Assembly (NCBI GenBank): GCA_016705365.1
Contig: JADIYI010000002.1
Span: forward strand, 248,001 to 312,000
Direction: 5' to 3'
Length of the DNA: 64,000 bases
DNA from: Gammaproteobacteria bacterium
GTDB taxonomy: Bacteria > Pseudomonadota > Gammaproteobacteria > Pseudomonadales > UBA5518
A program made the translations under genes and the position numbers. Positions 44,824 through 53,084 of this stretch are shown here, piece by piece. The stretch's first letter is position 1, and the number at the start of each line of letters is the position of its first letter. The notes beneath the pieces were generated by a model. The model had not been told where the DNA came from, did no database searches, and saw only the letters and a list, made by a program, of their open reading frames with translations.

Positions 44824-46557
44824 TTGCTTGCAAGGATTCGCCGCGCCGTTGCGGCCGAGGGTTTCAGGACGCGGCTCGCGGACCCCGATTCGCTATTGCA
44901 CTTTTCCGTGCTCGGGCTGCTGGCGGGTGTGCTCGCCGGTCTCTCGATCGTGGTGTACCGTTTCATCGTCGAATCCTCGCTCGGTGCCATGCTGCCGGGT
45001 GGCGATCCGGAGAATTTCGAGGCGCTCGACCCGAGCCTGCGCTTCGTGCTGGTACTGGGTGGCGCGCTGCTGCTCGGGCTGATCGCCCAGCTGATTCCGC
45101 CCCGCTGGCGCGCGGTCGGAGTGGCGCACGTGATCGATCGCTTCAATCGCCACAGCGGCTCGATGCCAAAGGGCAATCTCGCCTGGCAGTTCTGCGGCGG
45201 CATGCTGTGCCTGATCACCGGGCAGGCAGCGGGGCGCGAAGGGCCCACGGTGCACATCGGCGCCGCGGTCAGCAGCATCGCCGGCAACTACCTCAAGCTG
45301 CCGAACAACAGCATCCAGATCCTGGTCGGGTGCGGCACCGCCGCCTCGATCGCCGCGGCCTTCGACACACCACTCGCCGGGGTGGTTTTCGCGATGGAAG
45401 TGGTAATGATGGAATACACCATTTCCGGCTTCGTCCCGATCATCCTGGCGGCTGCTGCCGGTGCCACCGTGGCCCGCAGCATCTTCGGCGAGACCCTGCT
45501 GTTTTCCATCGCACCGATACAGCCCCACAGCCTCGCGGAAATGCCCGCGATCGTGTTGCTCGGCCTCGCCGCCGGCACTGCCTCGGCACTGTTCGTCGCG
45601 GTGCAGGCCCGGGCACTTCGGGTGCGCAGCGGATTGCCGTTTACCCGCATCGCGATCGGTGGGTTGATCAGCGCACTCGCGATACTCGCCGTTCCCGAGG
45701 CGATGGGGGTCGGCTACGATTCGCTGAACGCGGCGCTGATCGGCGAACTCGGCCTGCTGACGCTGGTATTGCTCGCGATCACCAAGCTGCTGCTCAGCGC
45801 CACCGTCAGCGGCCTCGGCATGCCAATCGGCATCATCGGACCAACGCTGCTGATCGGTGGCTGCATCGGCGGCGCGATCTGCAAGCTGCTCGGCATCGCT
45901 TCGCTCTCCTTCCACGGCGCGGAAAGTCTCTACGTGTTGCTGGGCATGGTGGCGATGATGGGTGCCACGCTCAATGCGCCGATGGCCGCGCTGACCGCGG
46001 TGATGGAACTCAGTGGCAGCACCTCGGCGATGCTCCCGGGCATGGTGGCGGTAATCGTGGCCAACCTCGTCTGCCGGGTGCTGTTCGGGCAGGTATCGAC
46101 CTCCCGCAATACGCTCGAGGCGATGGGGGTATCGATCACCCGCGATCCGCTGCGCCGCTCGCTCGAGCGCAGCGGCGTGGTCAGCCTGATGGACCGGGAT
46201 GTGCTCGTGCTCGAGGGTGAGCCGGACAGTGCCGAGGGTCTGGAGCGGCTGCGGGCCGCAACCAATCGCTGGGCCGTGTTCAGCCGCGACAGGATGCATT
46301 GGCTTGCCGATCGCGCGGCATTGTGTGCCTTGCTGGAAGGCGTCGACGCCGGTGATTTGCGGGAACGCGCGATCGAATTCGCCCGTCCCTGTTGCGATGT
46401 GCCGGCCCAGTCGTCGCTCGGCGAGGCCTGGCAACGACTGCAGGAAGGTGCGGCGGATGTGGCCTGCGTGATCGAGCCGCTGGCTTTGCATTCGGTGCTC
46501 GGCATCATCCGCCGCGAGACACTGGCCGATGCTGCCAGCGGGGAGATTTTCGATTGA
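44824..46557 (+). CDS. CLC-family chloride channel/transporter with degenerate C-terminal CBS region
   Basis: The 577-residue protein appears to start at TTG 44824, with GGGGGG 10 bases upstream. GREGPTVHIG (gating Glu), AAAFDTPLAGVVFAMEV, GMPIGIIGPTLLIGG and GATLNAPMAALTAVMEL are clear CLC segments. By memory alignment with E. coli ClcA, the GSGIP loop is replaced (GVAHVIDR), the inner proton Glu203 is Val, and Tyr445 is not seen. The last 130 residues or so look like a worn CBS pair. It may be a channel rather than an antiporter. The dehalogenase beside it suggests halide handling, which is inference. Confidence 0.88.
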   Translation: MLARIRRAVAAEGFRTRLADPDSLLHFSVLGLLAGVLAGLSIVVYRFIVESSLGAMLPGGDPENFEALDPSLRFVLVLGGALLLGLIAQLIPPRWRAVGVAHVIDRFNRHSGSMPKGNLAWQFCGGMLCLITGQAAGREGPTVHIGAAVSSIAGNYLKLPNNSIQILVGCGTAASIAAAFDTPLAGVVFAMEVVMMEYTISGFVPIILAAAAGATVARSIFGETLLFSIAPIQPHSLAEMPAIVLLGLAAGTASALFVAVQARALRVRSGLPFTRIAIGGLISALAILAVPEAMGVGYDSLNAALIGELGLLTLVLLAITKLLLSATVSGLGMPIGIIGPTLLIGGCIGGAICKLLGIASLSFHGAESLYVLLGMVAMMGATLNAPMAALTAVMELSGSTSAMLPGMVAVIVANLVCRVLFGQVSTSRNTLEAMGVSITRDPLRRSLERSGVVSLMDRDVLVLEGEPDSAEGLERLRAATNRWAVFSRDRMHWLADRAALCALLEGVDAGDLRERAIEFARPCCDVPAQSSLGEAWQRLQEGAADVACVIEPLALHSVLGIIRRETLADAASGEIFD

Positions 46558-46567
46558 TCGATGGCCA

Positions 46568-46604
46568 GTGCCATCCTCGACGAGGATGCCACTACGACCC
46601 TTTT
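46568..46604. terminator. Likely bidirectional terminator between convergent genes
   Basis: GTGCCATCCTC (46568-46578) pairs with GAGGATGCCAC (46582-46592) across a GAC loop with one C-C mismatch, and TTTT follows at 46601-46604. It lies between the convergent CLC and GH19 genes. Confidence 0.5.
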
Positions 46605-46612
46605 GCTCTCTC

Positions 46613-47494
46613 TCAGACCTGATCGTCCGGGCCGTCCTGCGGCGCAGCCGTATCGAACAAGCGACCGCCGAAGCTTGCAAGCAGTTCCTTGGCCCGGGTG
46701 TAGGTTTCCCTGAATCGTTGCAGTCCGTGGCTGCCGCCGTTGACCACCCGCCGGGCGGCAACCAGGTCTTCGTGCTCTGTGTCCAGCGCCGCGCACAAAC
46801 GCGCGCGGTTGGCATCCAGGTAGGCAGCCAGCAGACAGGCAGCGACCTCGGGAGAGCAGGCGCTGTCCGGGTTGTCGAGCAGCGGTATCCCGAGCATCGC
46901 GCCAAACCTTGCGTAGTTGTGGCGGCCGGTCAATTGCACATAACCGCGGCCACGATAGCGGGCGCCGTCGCCCGGCAGGCGGTTGCCGAGCCTGCCGTCG
47001 TAGACGCCGAATGCTTCCTGGCCCGGCCGGGTATTGAATGGCGAGGGTTGCTCGGCAATCGGCACGAAGCCCTCGGCTTCGGCACGGATCGTTGCCAGCG
47101 CGGCATAAACCAGCCGCTCCTCGGTCAGTCCGAATTCCGCCAGTGCGCTGCTTACATACGGAAGATTCAGCGCGACGCTGGCGGAGCCGGTGAAAGGAAA
47201 AAGCCGGCTGACCAGGCTGGCATCGACCCGCAGCGCCTGTTTTGCCGCACTCGGGCAACCCAGCGCGGCGCGCGTGCGCGGTCCGGCAATGCCATCGGCC
47301 ACCAGTCCCGCGCTTGCCTGCCATGCGCGCAGGGCGCTCTCGGTGGCCGCATCGAACTGCTCATCGAGCACCAGTCCGTATTCGATGGCCGCGTGTTCGC
47401 CCAGCGCCCGCTGCAGTGCGGTCTTCAGTTCCCGCACTTCGGCGCCGCTGTTGCCCCGCAGCAACAGCATCTTCGCGGTGTTCAACCCGTTCAT
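46613..47494 (-). CDS. Peptidoglycan-binding domain plus GH19 (chitinase-like) hydrolase
   Basis: The protein has about 293 residues from ATG 47494, with GGGAG 10 bases upstream; ATG 47503 is too close to that site. The N-terminal PG_binding_1 domain (LLLRGNSGAEVRELKTALQ, then VADGIAGPRTRAALG) spans 8-85. A GH19 domain follows with the presumed Glu in IRAEAEGF and the hallmark RYRGRGYVQLTGRHNY near 190. It probably cleaves peptidoglycan or chitin. No signal peptide is visible and no holin or phage gene is near, so it is either a stray endolysin-like gene or exported by another route. Confidence 0.88.
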   Translation of the reverse strand: MNGLNTAKMLLLRGNSGAEVRELKTALQRALGEHAAIEYGLVLDEQFDAATESALRAWQASAGLVADGIAGPRTRAALGCPSAAKQALRVDASLVSRLFPFTGSASVALNLPYVSSALAEFGLTEERLVYAALATIRAEAEGFVPIAEQPSPFNTRPGQEAFGVYDGRLGNRLPGDGARYRGRGYVQLTGRHNYARFGAMLGIPLLDNPDSACSPEVAACLLAAYLDANRARLCAALDTEHEDLVAARRVVNGGSHGLQRFRETYTRAKELLASFGGRLFDTAAPQDGPDDQV

Positions 47495-47631
47495 GCTCTG
47501 CATTCTCCCGGCCGCTCATCGCGAATTGAAAGACGTCGTGACCACAGACGTCAACCAGCGCCGGCGCGCTTGCCTGCGCGGGACGCCGATAGTAGATTCC
47601 GGTTCGGGCTGGACAAGCGACGGAAACGGAC

Positions 47632-48063
47632 ATGATCAGGATTTGTGATATCGATCACCTGGTGCTGCGTGTCATCGATCTCGGAACAATGCTGCGCTTC
47701 TACTGCGATGGGCTGGGCTGCACCATCGAACGCCAGGTCGATGAAATCGGCCTGGTTCAGCTGCGTGCCGGTCGCTCGCTGATCGACCTGGTGCCGGTCG
47801 ACGGCAAGCTCGGTGCGGCGGGAGGCAGCCCGCCCGGGCGCGGCGGTCGCAACCTCGATCACTTCTGCTTGCGCATCGAGCCGTTCGATGAGCCCGCGAT
47901 TCGCCGGCATCTCGGGGCGCTCGGTATCGAGGTCGGGGACGTCGCAATGCGCTATGGTGCGCAGGGTACGGGTCCCTCGATCTATATAGAGGATCCGGAA
48001 GGAAACACCGTCGAACTGAAGGGGCCGCCATCACTCGGGGAGTCCCGGGGTAGTCTGCCCTGA
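47632..48063 (+). CDS. VOC-family protein (glyoxalase/bleomycin-resistance fold)
   Basis: The 143-residue protein shows a paired beta-alpha-beta-beta-beta fold. Potential metal ligands are His in DIDHLVLRV, His in NLDHFCLRIE and Glu in GNTVELKGP at the C-terminus. Members include glyoxalase I, extradiol dioxygenases and epimerases, and I cannot assign the reaction. It is divergent from the GH19 gene and lies 162 bases before the kinase-like gene. Confidence 0.87.
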   Translation: MIRICDIDHLVLRVIDLGTMLRFYCDGLGCTIERQVDEIGLVQLRAGRSLIDLVPVDGKLGAAGGSPPGRGGRNLDHFCLRIEPFDEPAIRRHLGALGIEVGDVAMRYGAQGTGPSIYIEDPEGNTVELKGPPSLGESRGSLP

Positions 48064-48225
48064 ATGATCGGGTATCCGCCGTGCAACGCACCTTTGATGC
48101 CGGAACCCGCCAGAAGCTCGCCAGATTGTAATCACTCGCGCAAATTCGCCGTGCTATCGTGAAACGACAGCACCGTATGCTCTGACGCCGAGGGCGCGGA
48201 ATCCGCCAGCAACGACAGGTAGAAC

Positions 48226-49335
48226 ATGAAAGAAACCGAGGAATCGCTGAGGGCATGCCAGCAAAAGTTCCATCTCTGGGTGCAGGAGCGCCTCGGTGAG
48301 GTCGACGATCTGCGACTCAGCGAGTTCACGGCTCCCGGAGCCTCGGGATTCTCCAATGCCACGTTGTTCACCACGCTCAGCTACCGCCAGCACGGCGAGG
48401 CAATCACGCGCCGGATCGTGATCCGCATCGCCCCTGCATCGCGAGACAGCTACCCGGTATTCAGAAGCTACGATATCCCGCTGCAGTACGATGTGATGAA
48501 GGCACTCGGTGAGAGTTCCGATGTGCCGGTGCCGAGAATGCTGTGGAAGGAGCTCGACACCGCGATCTTCGGCGAGGTGTTCTACGTGATGGAACACATC
48601 GAGGGCCAGATCCCGAGCGACAACCCGCCCTACCCGACCGAGGGCTTCGTGAAGGACGCCAGCCCGGCGCAACGCGAGGCAATGTGGTGGAGCGGCCTCG
48701 AGGCCATGGCCCGGCTGCACCGGCTGGACTGGAAAAAGGCGGGGCTGGGGTTTCTCGCCTGGCCAGACGATGGACGCAGTGCCATCGACCATTATCTTGC
48801 CAAGTGCGAGCAGGACCTCGAATGGGCATCCGCGGGGCGTGAGCAACCGCTGCTCGAATCCACGCTCGAATGGCTGAAGCGGAACAAACCGGTGGGCGAG
48901 CCCGAGGCCATTTCCTGGGGTGATGCGCGGGTAGGCAACCAGATTTTCGACGATTTCAAGGTGGTCGCGATCATCGACTGGGAGATGGTCGCGATTGGCA
49001 GCCCCGAGATCGACCTCGGCTGGTGGCTGTTCGTGGACAAGGTGACGATGGCCGGTGGCGGTCTCGGCGATGCGTATGTACGCCCGCGCCTCGAGGGATT
49101 GCCCTCGCACGAGGAAAGCGTCGAGCGCTATGGCGCGATGATCGGGCGCCCGGTGCGGCACTCGCTCTACTACCAGGTATTTGCCGGACTGCGTTTTGGC
49201 ATCGTGATGTTGCGCCTGATGCAGCGCCTGGTGTTCGATGGGACATTGCCGGCGGAATATTGTCCGCTGCTCGAGCGCAACAATGCAGTCACCCAGACCC
49301 TGGCGGCAATACGTGGACTGCCGCCGCCGGAGTAA
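48226..49335 (+). CDS. APH-fold phosphotransferase family protein
   Basis: The 369-residue protein has an aminoglycoside-phosphotransferase/choline-kinase fold: an N-lobe with RIVIRIAPAS, a catalytic-loop-like segment SWGDARVGNQIFDDFKVVAIIDWEMVAIGSPEIDLGWW near 225-265 (Asp, Asn and the DW metal site), and an HLGG-type C-lobe. Such proteins are common beside acyl-CoA dehydrogenase or SDR genes in lipid-degrading bacteria, where the substrate is unknown. It precedes the SDR at 49391 by 55 bases on the same strand. Confidence 0.88.
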   Translation: MKETEESLRACQQKFHLWVQERLGEVDDLRLSEFTAPGASGFSNATLFTTLSYRQHGEAITRRIVIRIAPASRDSYPVFRSYDIPLQYDVMKALGESSDVPVPRMLWKELDTAIFGEVFYVMEHIEGQIPSDNPPYPTEGFVKDASPAQREAMWWSGLEAMARLHRLDWKKAGLGFLAWPDDGRSAIDHYLAKCEQDLEWASAGREQPLLESTLEWLKRNKPVGEPEAISWGDARVGNQIFDDFKVVAIIDWEMVAIGSPEIDLGWWLFVDKVTMAGGGLGDAYVRPRLEGLPSHEESVERYGAMIGRPVRHSLYYQVFAGLRFGIVMLRLMQRLVFDGTLPAEYCPLLERNNAVTQTLAAIRGLPPPE

Positions 49336-49390
49336 CTACGCGCGCAGCAGGAACAGGCCCGATAACCCCACAACAGAGCAGGCGAACAAC

Positions 49391-50173
49391 ATGGCATTTC
49401 ACGGCAAGGTGGCACTGGTAACGGGCGCCGCGAGCGGCATGGGTCGGGTCGCGGCATTGCGGCTCGCGAACGCAGGCGCAAAAGTCGCGGCGGTGGATCT
49501 CGACCCCCGAGCGCTCGAGCGACTCGCCTGCGAGTCGGCGAATATCCATACCCACGTCTGCGATGTCAGCAATCTCGAGGCCGTAGAGGCGCTGGTCGCA
49601 CAGGTCGAATCCGGGATCGGCCCGATCGACCGGCTCACCCATTGCGCGGCGATCATGCCCGGGCAATCGTTGCGCGATATGCCGGCCGCCAGCATCACCC
49701 GGATGATGAGCATCAATTACGGCGGTACCGTGAACATGGTCAAGAGCGTGATGCCGCTGATGGAACGGCGCGGACGCGGCGATATCATCATGTTCGGCTC
49801 GATGGCCGGCGATGTGCTGGCCTTGAATCTCGGTGCCTATTGCGCGACCAAATCCGCGACCAACACCTTTGCCGAGGTGCTGGCGCGTGAAAACAAGGGC
49901 GGTCCATTGCGCCTGCTGCTGGTGTGCCCGCCGATGGTCAACACGCCGCTGATCGAACAGGCGATCGCACACGGCCCGGCGGGCCTGGTGGAGTCGCGCG
50001 AAGCGGGCCGCATGGTCAGCCCCGAATTCATCATCGATGCGATTGAAACCGCGATCGAACAGGGCAAGTGGGTGGTGCGTCCGGGCAGCGCCGGTTTCAT
50101 GGTGCTGTGGCGTCGTCTGTTCCCGGGGCTGCTGTGGTGGGCGATCGAGAAATCTAGCAAACCGAAGCGGTGA
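49391..50173 (+). CDS. Short-chain dehydrogenase/reductase
   Basis: The 260-residue protein has TGAASGMG at 11-18, Asp at the end of beta-2 (VDLDPRAL) favouring NAD, and the catalytic YCATK near 149 preceded by the Ser of MFGSMAG. The C-terminal tail FMVLWRRLFPGLLWWAIEK is hydrophobic and may associate with the membrane. It probably oxidises or reduces a lipid or alcohol intermediate. It lies in a unit with the kinase-like protein and converges on the P450. Confidence 0.9.
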   Translation: MAFHGKVALVTGAASGMGRVAALRLANAGAKVAAVDLDPRALERLACESANIHTHVCDVSNLEAVEALVAQVESGIGPIDRLTHCAAIMPGQSLRDMPAASITRMMSINYGGTVNMVKSVMPLMERRGRGDIIMFGSMAGDVLALNLGAYCATKSATNTFAEVLARENKGGPLRLLLVCPPMVNTPLIEQAIAHGPAGLVESREAGRMVSPEFIIDAIETAIEQGKWVVRPGSAGFMVLWRRLFPGLLWWAIEKSSKPKR

Positions 50174-50218
50174 CCGGCACGGCGCGCGTGGCAGCGCGCG
50201 AGCAGGATCGGGTAGTTG

Positions 50219-51490
50219 TCACTTGCGCGCGTGCAGGCGCACCGGCAGTCTTTCGTAACCACGCACGAAGCTCGAGCGCACACGCTGTGGGGCGCCGCTC
50301 ACCTCGACCGTGTGGAAACGCGCGAGTATCTCCTCCCAGACGATCCGCAACTGCATCTCGGCGAGCCGGTTGCCCATGCAGCGATGGATGCCGAAACCGA
50401 AGGAGATGTGGTGACGTGCCCGCGCCCGATCGATGATGAATTCATCAGCGTGCTCGATCACCTCCTCGTCGCGGTTGCCCGAGACATACCACATCACGAC
50501 CTTGTCACCCTTGCGGATCCTCTGGCCGCCGAGCCCGGTATCGCAGTTCGCGGTACGGCGCATATAGGCCAGCGGGGTCTGCCAGCGGATGATTTCCGAA
50601 ACCATGTTCGGAATCAGCGCGGGATCGGCACGCAGCTTTGCGTATTGCGCCGGATTCTCGTTCAGTGCCAGCACCCCTCCGGAAATCGAATTGCGGGTGG
50701 TGTCGTTGCCGCCCACGATCAGCAGGATCAGGTTGCCGAGATATTCGAGCGGCGTCATGTTGCGGGTGGCCTCGCCATGCGCCAGCATCGTGATCAGGTC
50801 GAGACGCTCGCCCGGCACCTTGTTGACCCGCTCGTTCCACAGCACCGTGAAATAATCCAGGCACTCCATCATGGTTGAACGCCACTGCTCCTCGCTGATG
50901 TTCCCAGCCCCCGACTGGCGCGGCCCGGCGGTCGCCATATCCGACCAGCAGGTGAGCTTGCGTCGATCCTCCCACGGAAAATCAAACAGCGTGGCGAGCA
51001 TCTGGGTCGTCAGCTCGATCGACACCCGGTCGACCCAGTCGAACTCCTCGCCGAGCGGAAGCTGATCGAGAATCGCGCTGACGCGCTCGCGGATCAGCGG
51101 CTCCAACCGCATCAGGTTCGCGGGCGCCACCACCGATTGCACGGTTTGGCGCTGTTCGTCGTGTCCGGGCGGATCCATCGCGATAAATCCCGGGTTCAAC
51201 AGGAAGTCCTCCGGCGCATCGCCGAGCACGATGGTCGGTTGCGAGGAGAAAATCTGGTGGTTGGTATCGACGTGCTGGATGTCCTTGAAGCGGGTCACCG
51301 ACCAATAAGGGCCGAACAGGCTTTGCGTACAGTAATGAACCGGGGCTTCGGCGCGCAGACGCTTGAAGTAGGGTCGCCATGCGTCATGGAGGAACAGATC
51401 CGGATTGCTGACATCGATCCGTTCGAGCGGGATGCTCCAGGGATCGATATCGAGGACATTGGCGCCATGGGTAATTGCGGGTTCTGTCAT
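50219..51490 (-). CDS. Cytochrome P450, CYP153-like (terminal alkane/fatty acid hydroxylase)
   Basis: The 423-residue P450 has the heme loop FGFGIHRCMGNRLAE (Cys371), the I-helix GGNDTTRNS and the ExxR pair EIIR. Several stretches recall CYP153, such as DWVDRVSIELTTQMLATLFD, IAMDPPGHDEQR and the C-terminal SSFVRGYERLPVRL. CYP153 enzymes are soluble and hydroxylate the terminal carbon of alkanes, fatty acids or terpenes. GGAAG precedes the ATG. The ferredoxin gene ends 34 bases upstream on the same strand and is its likely redox partner. No ferredoxin reductase is in the window. Confidence 0.92.
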   Translation of the reverse strand: MTEPAITHGANVLDIDPWSIPLERIDVSNPDLFLHDAWRPYFKRLRAEAPVHYCTQSLFGPYWSVTRFKDIQHVDTNHQIFSSQPTIVLGDAPEDFLLNPGFIAMDPPGHDEQRQTVQSVVAPANLMRLEPLIRERVSAILDQLPLGEEFDWVDRVSIELTTQMLATLFDFPWEDRRKLTCWSDMATAGPRQSGAGNISEEQWRSTMMECLDYFTVLWNERVNKVPGERLDLITMLAHGEATRNMTPLEYLGNLILLIVGGNDTTRNSISGGVLALNENPAQYAKLRADPALIPNMVSEIIRWQTPLAYMRRTANCDTGLGGQRIRKGDKVVMWYVSGNRDEEVIEHADEFIIDRARARHHISFGFGIHRCMGNRLAEMQLRIVWEEILARFHTVEVSGAPQRVRSSFVRGYERLPVRLHARK

Positions 51491-51524
51491 CGCCGGCTTC
51501 CGTTATCGTGGTGTTGCATCGCGC

Positions 51525-51845
51525 TCACATCTGGAAGGCAGGAAGCCTGAGCACCAGTCCGTCGAGCTGTTCGGTCACCATGATCTGACACGAAAGCCGC
51601 GAGTTGGGTTCCCTTGCGGGCACGAAACCGAGCATCCCCTCCTCCATCGCACCCGGCACACCGACCCTGGCCATCCAGGCCGGATCGACCATCACGTGAC
51701 AGGTGCCGCAGGCGCAGGCTCCACCGCAATCCGCATCGATTCCGGGCACGTTGTTGGCGAGCGCGGCCATCATCACGCTGTCGCCGATCGGCGCATCGAC
51801 CTCGTGCTCGGCACCATTGTGTGCGATGTAGGTGATTCTGGGCAT
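51525..51845 (-). CDS. 2Fe-2S ferredoxin, adrenodoxin type
   Basis: The 106-residue protein has the cluster ligands Cys40, Cys46 and Cys49 in DCGGACACGTC and Cys86 in RLSCQI, with an extra Cys44. The fold and the acidic helix between (VDPAWMARVG...AMEEGML) are typical of P450-type ferredoxins. GGAAGAG precedes ATG 51845. It passes single electrons from a reductase to the P450 encoded just downstream. Confidence 0.93.
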   Translation of the reverse strand: MPRITYIAHNGAEHEVDAPIGDSVMMAALANNVPGIDADCGGACACGTCHVMVDPAWMARVGVPGAMEEGMLGFVPAREPNSRLSCQIMVTEQLDGLVLRLPAFQM

Positions 51846-51931
51846 GGAGTTGCTCTTCCGCGGGTCAATGGCAGCCTAAGCGTTGTCGGTCCGGGTGGTC
51901 AAATGGGTTGCGCCAGGAGTCCGAGGGCGTC

Positions 51932-52951
51932 TCAGTCATCCAGTATTGTCCGCACCAACGCGCGCAGCCCACCACGCTTCCAGCTTTCGGTGAAACTGGC
52001 CCGTTGCGCAAGCCGCCCGGCCAGCGCAACCCAACGCGCCAGCGTCTCGTAGAGAACCACGTGACGCCAGACCTCGCGATCCAGCTCCGCCGCCAGGTCC
52101 GCACCGTAGCCCTCGAACAGCGCCTGCATCGCGCGCCGCGCCTCCAGCGGCACCGGGCGCAACCGCGCCGTGAACGGCAGCGGATCACCCATCGCGAGAT
52201 ACACGAACATCCGCGCGAGGTCGTCCACAGCCGGGCTGCGGCGATGCGCCCACAGATCGATTCCAGTGACACGCCCCGCTCCGAGCAGCAGGTTGGTCGA
52301 CGTAAAGTCTCCGTGGGTCAGCGTGCTGCCAACGGGTCTGCCCTCGAGAACCGTTGCCTGTTGCTCGAAACGACGCAGCGCGGCGATCCACAGGGGATCC
52401 GCCGACAGCAATGCGCATGCGGCCGGTGCCGCGGCGATGCGGGTCGCCAGCAGGTTGCGGTAGCGCTGCGTATCGAACGGCGCCTGCGTGATGCCGGAAC
52501 TCTCGTGAAAGCGCCGCAACCAGTTGCCTGCCAGCATCACCGCACGCCAGTGCGCGGCGGGCCGCAGCGCTGCCCGTACCAGCACCTGTTCGAGCGGGCG
52601 CGCATCGATCCATTCCACCAGCAGCGCATTCTCCTGTTCGAAACAGGCGTATAGCTCGGGCACATCGAAACCGCTGCCGGCGCAATCCAGCAGCGGGCGG
52701 GTGGCGCGCAGTGCGGCGGCCTGCAAACCCGCCGCCAGCGCGTCATGGTATTGCTTGAGCGCGGCACAGTGACCGCTGCCCGGCGAGCGCAGCCGTACCA
52801 CGCTCGATTTGCGTGCCCTCAGCACTCCGGGAATTACCTGCCAGTCGGCAATGCCAAAGCGTGCCCGCAACACGGCCACGGAGCGATCCAGCGGCGATTC
52901 GTCGGGAAGGAGTTGCGCCGGGCTTGCGCCTTGATGCTGCTTAGGTTTCAT
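51932..52951 (-). CDS. APH-fold phosphotransferase family protein
   Basis: The protein has about 339 residues from ATG 52951; TTG 52978 is an in-frame alternative. LTHGDFTSTNLLL (HGDxxxxN catalytic loop) and GIDLWAHRRSPAVDDLARM (metal Asp) identify an aminoglycoside-phosphotransferase-like kinase. The N-terminal lobe shows AALKQYHD as the ATP-binding Lys strand. The substrate is unknown, and lipopolysaccharide or small alcohols are possible. It lies 86 bases before the ferredoxin gene on the same strand and may belong to the P450 transcript. Confidence 0.85.
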   Translation of the reverse strand: MKPKQHQGASPAQLLPDESPLDRSVAVLRARFGIADWQVIPGVLRARKSSVVRLRSPGSGHCAALKQYHDALAAGLQAAALRATRPLLDCAGSGFDVPELYACFEQENALLVEWIDARPLEQVLVRAALRPAAHWRAVMLAGNWLRRFHESSGITQAPFDTQRYRNLLATRIAAAPAACALLSADPLWIAALRRFEQQATVLEGRPVGSTLTHGDFTSTNLLLGAGRVTGIDLWAHRRSPAVDDLARMFVYLAMGDPLPFTARLRPVPLEARRAMQALFEGYGADLAAELDREVWRHVVLYETLARWVALAGRLAQRASFTESWKRGGLRALVRTILDD

Positions 52952-53084
52952 CGAGCTTGGGCTGTCCTGCTCCGCCAAGCGCCCTGTTGTAAGTGGCGCG
53001 GGGAAGCAGTGTCAAGCCTTGACTCGATCGCGCGAAATCCGTGGTGGTATCGACAGCAGGCGCAATTTTGTGCACTCTTCCACC

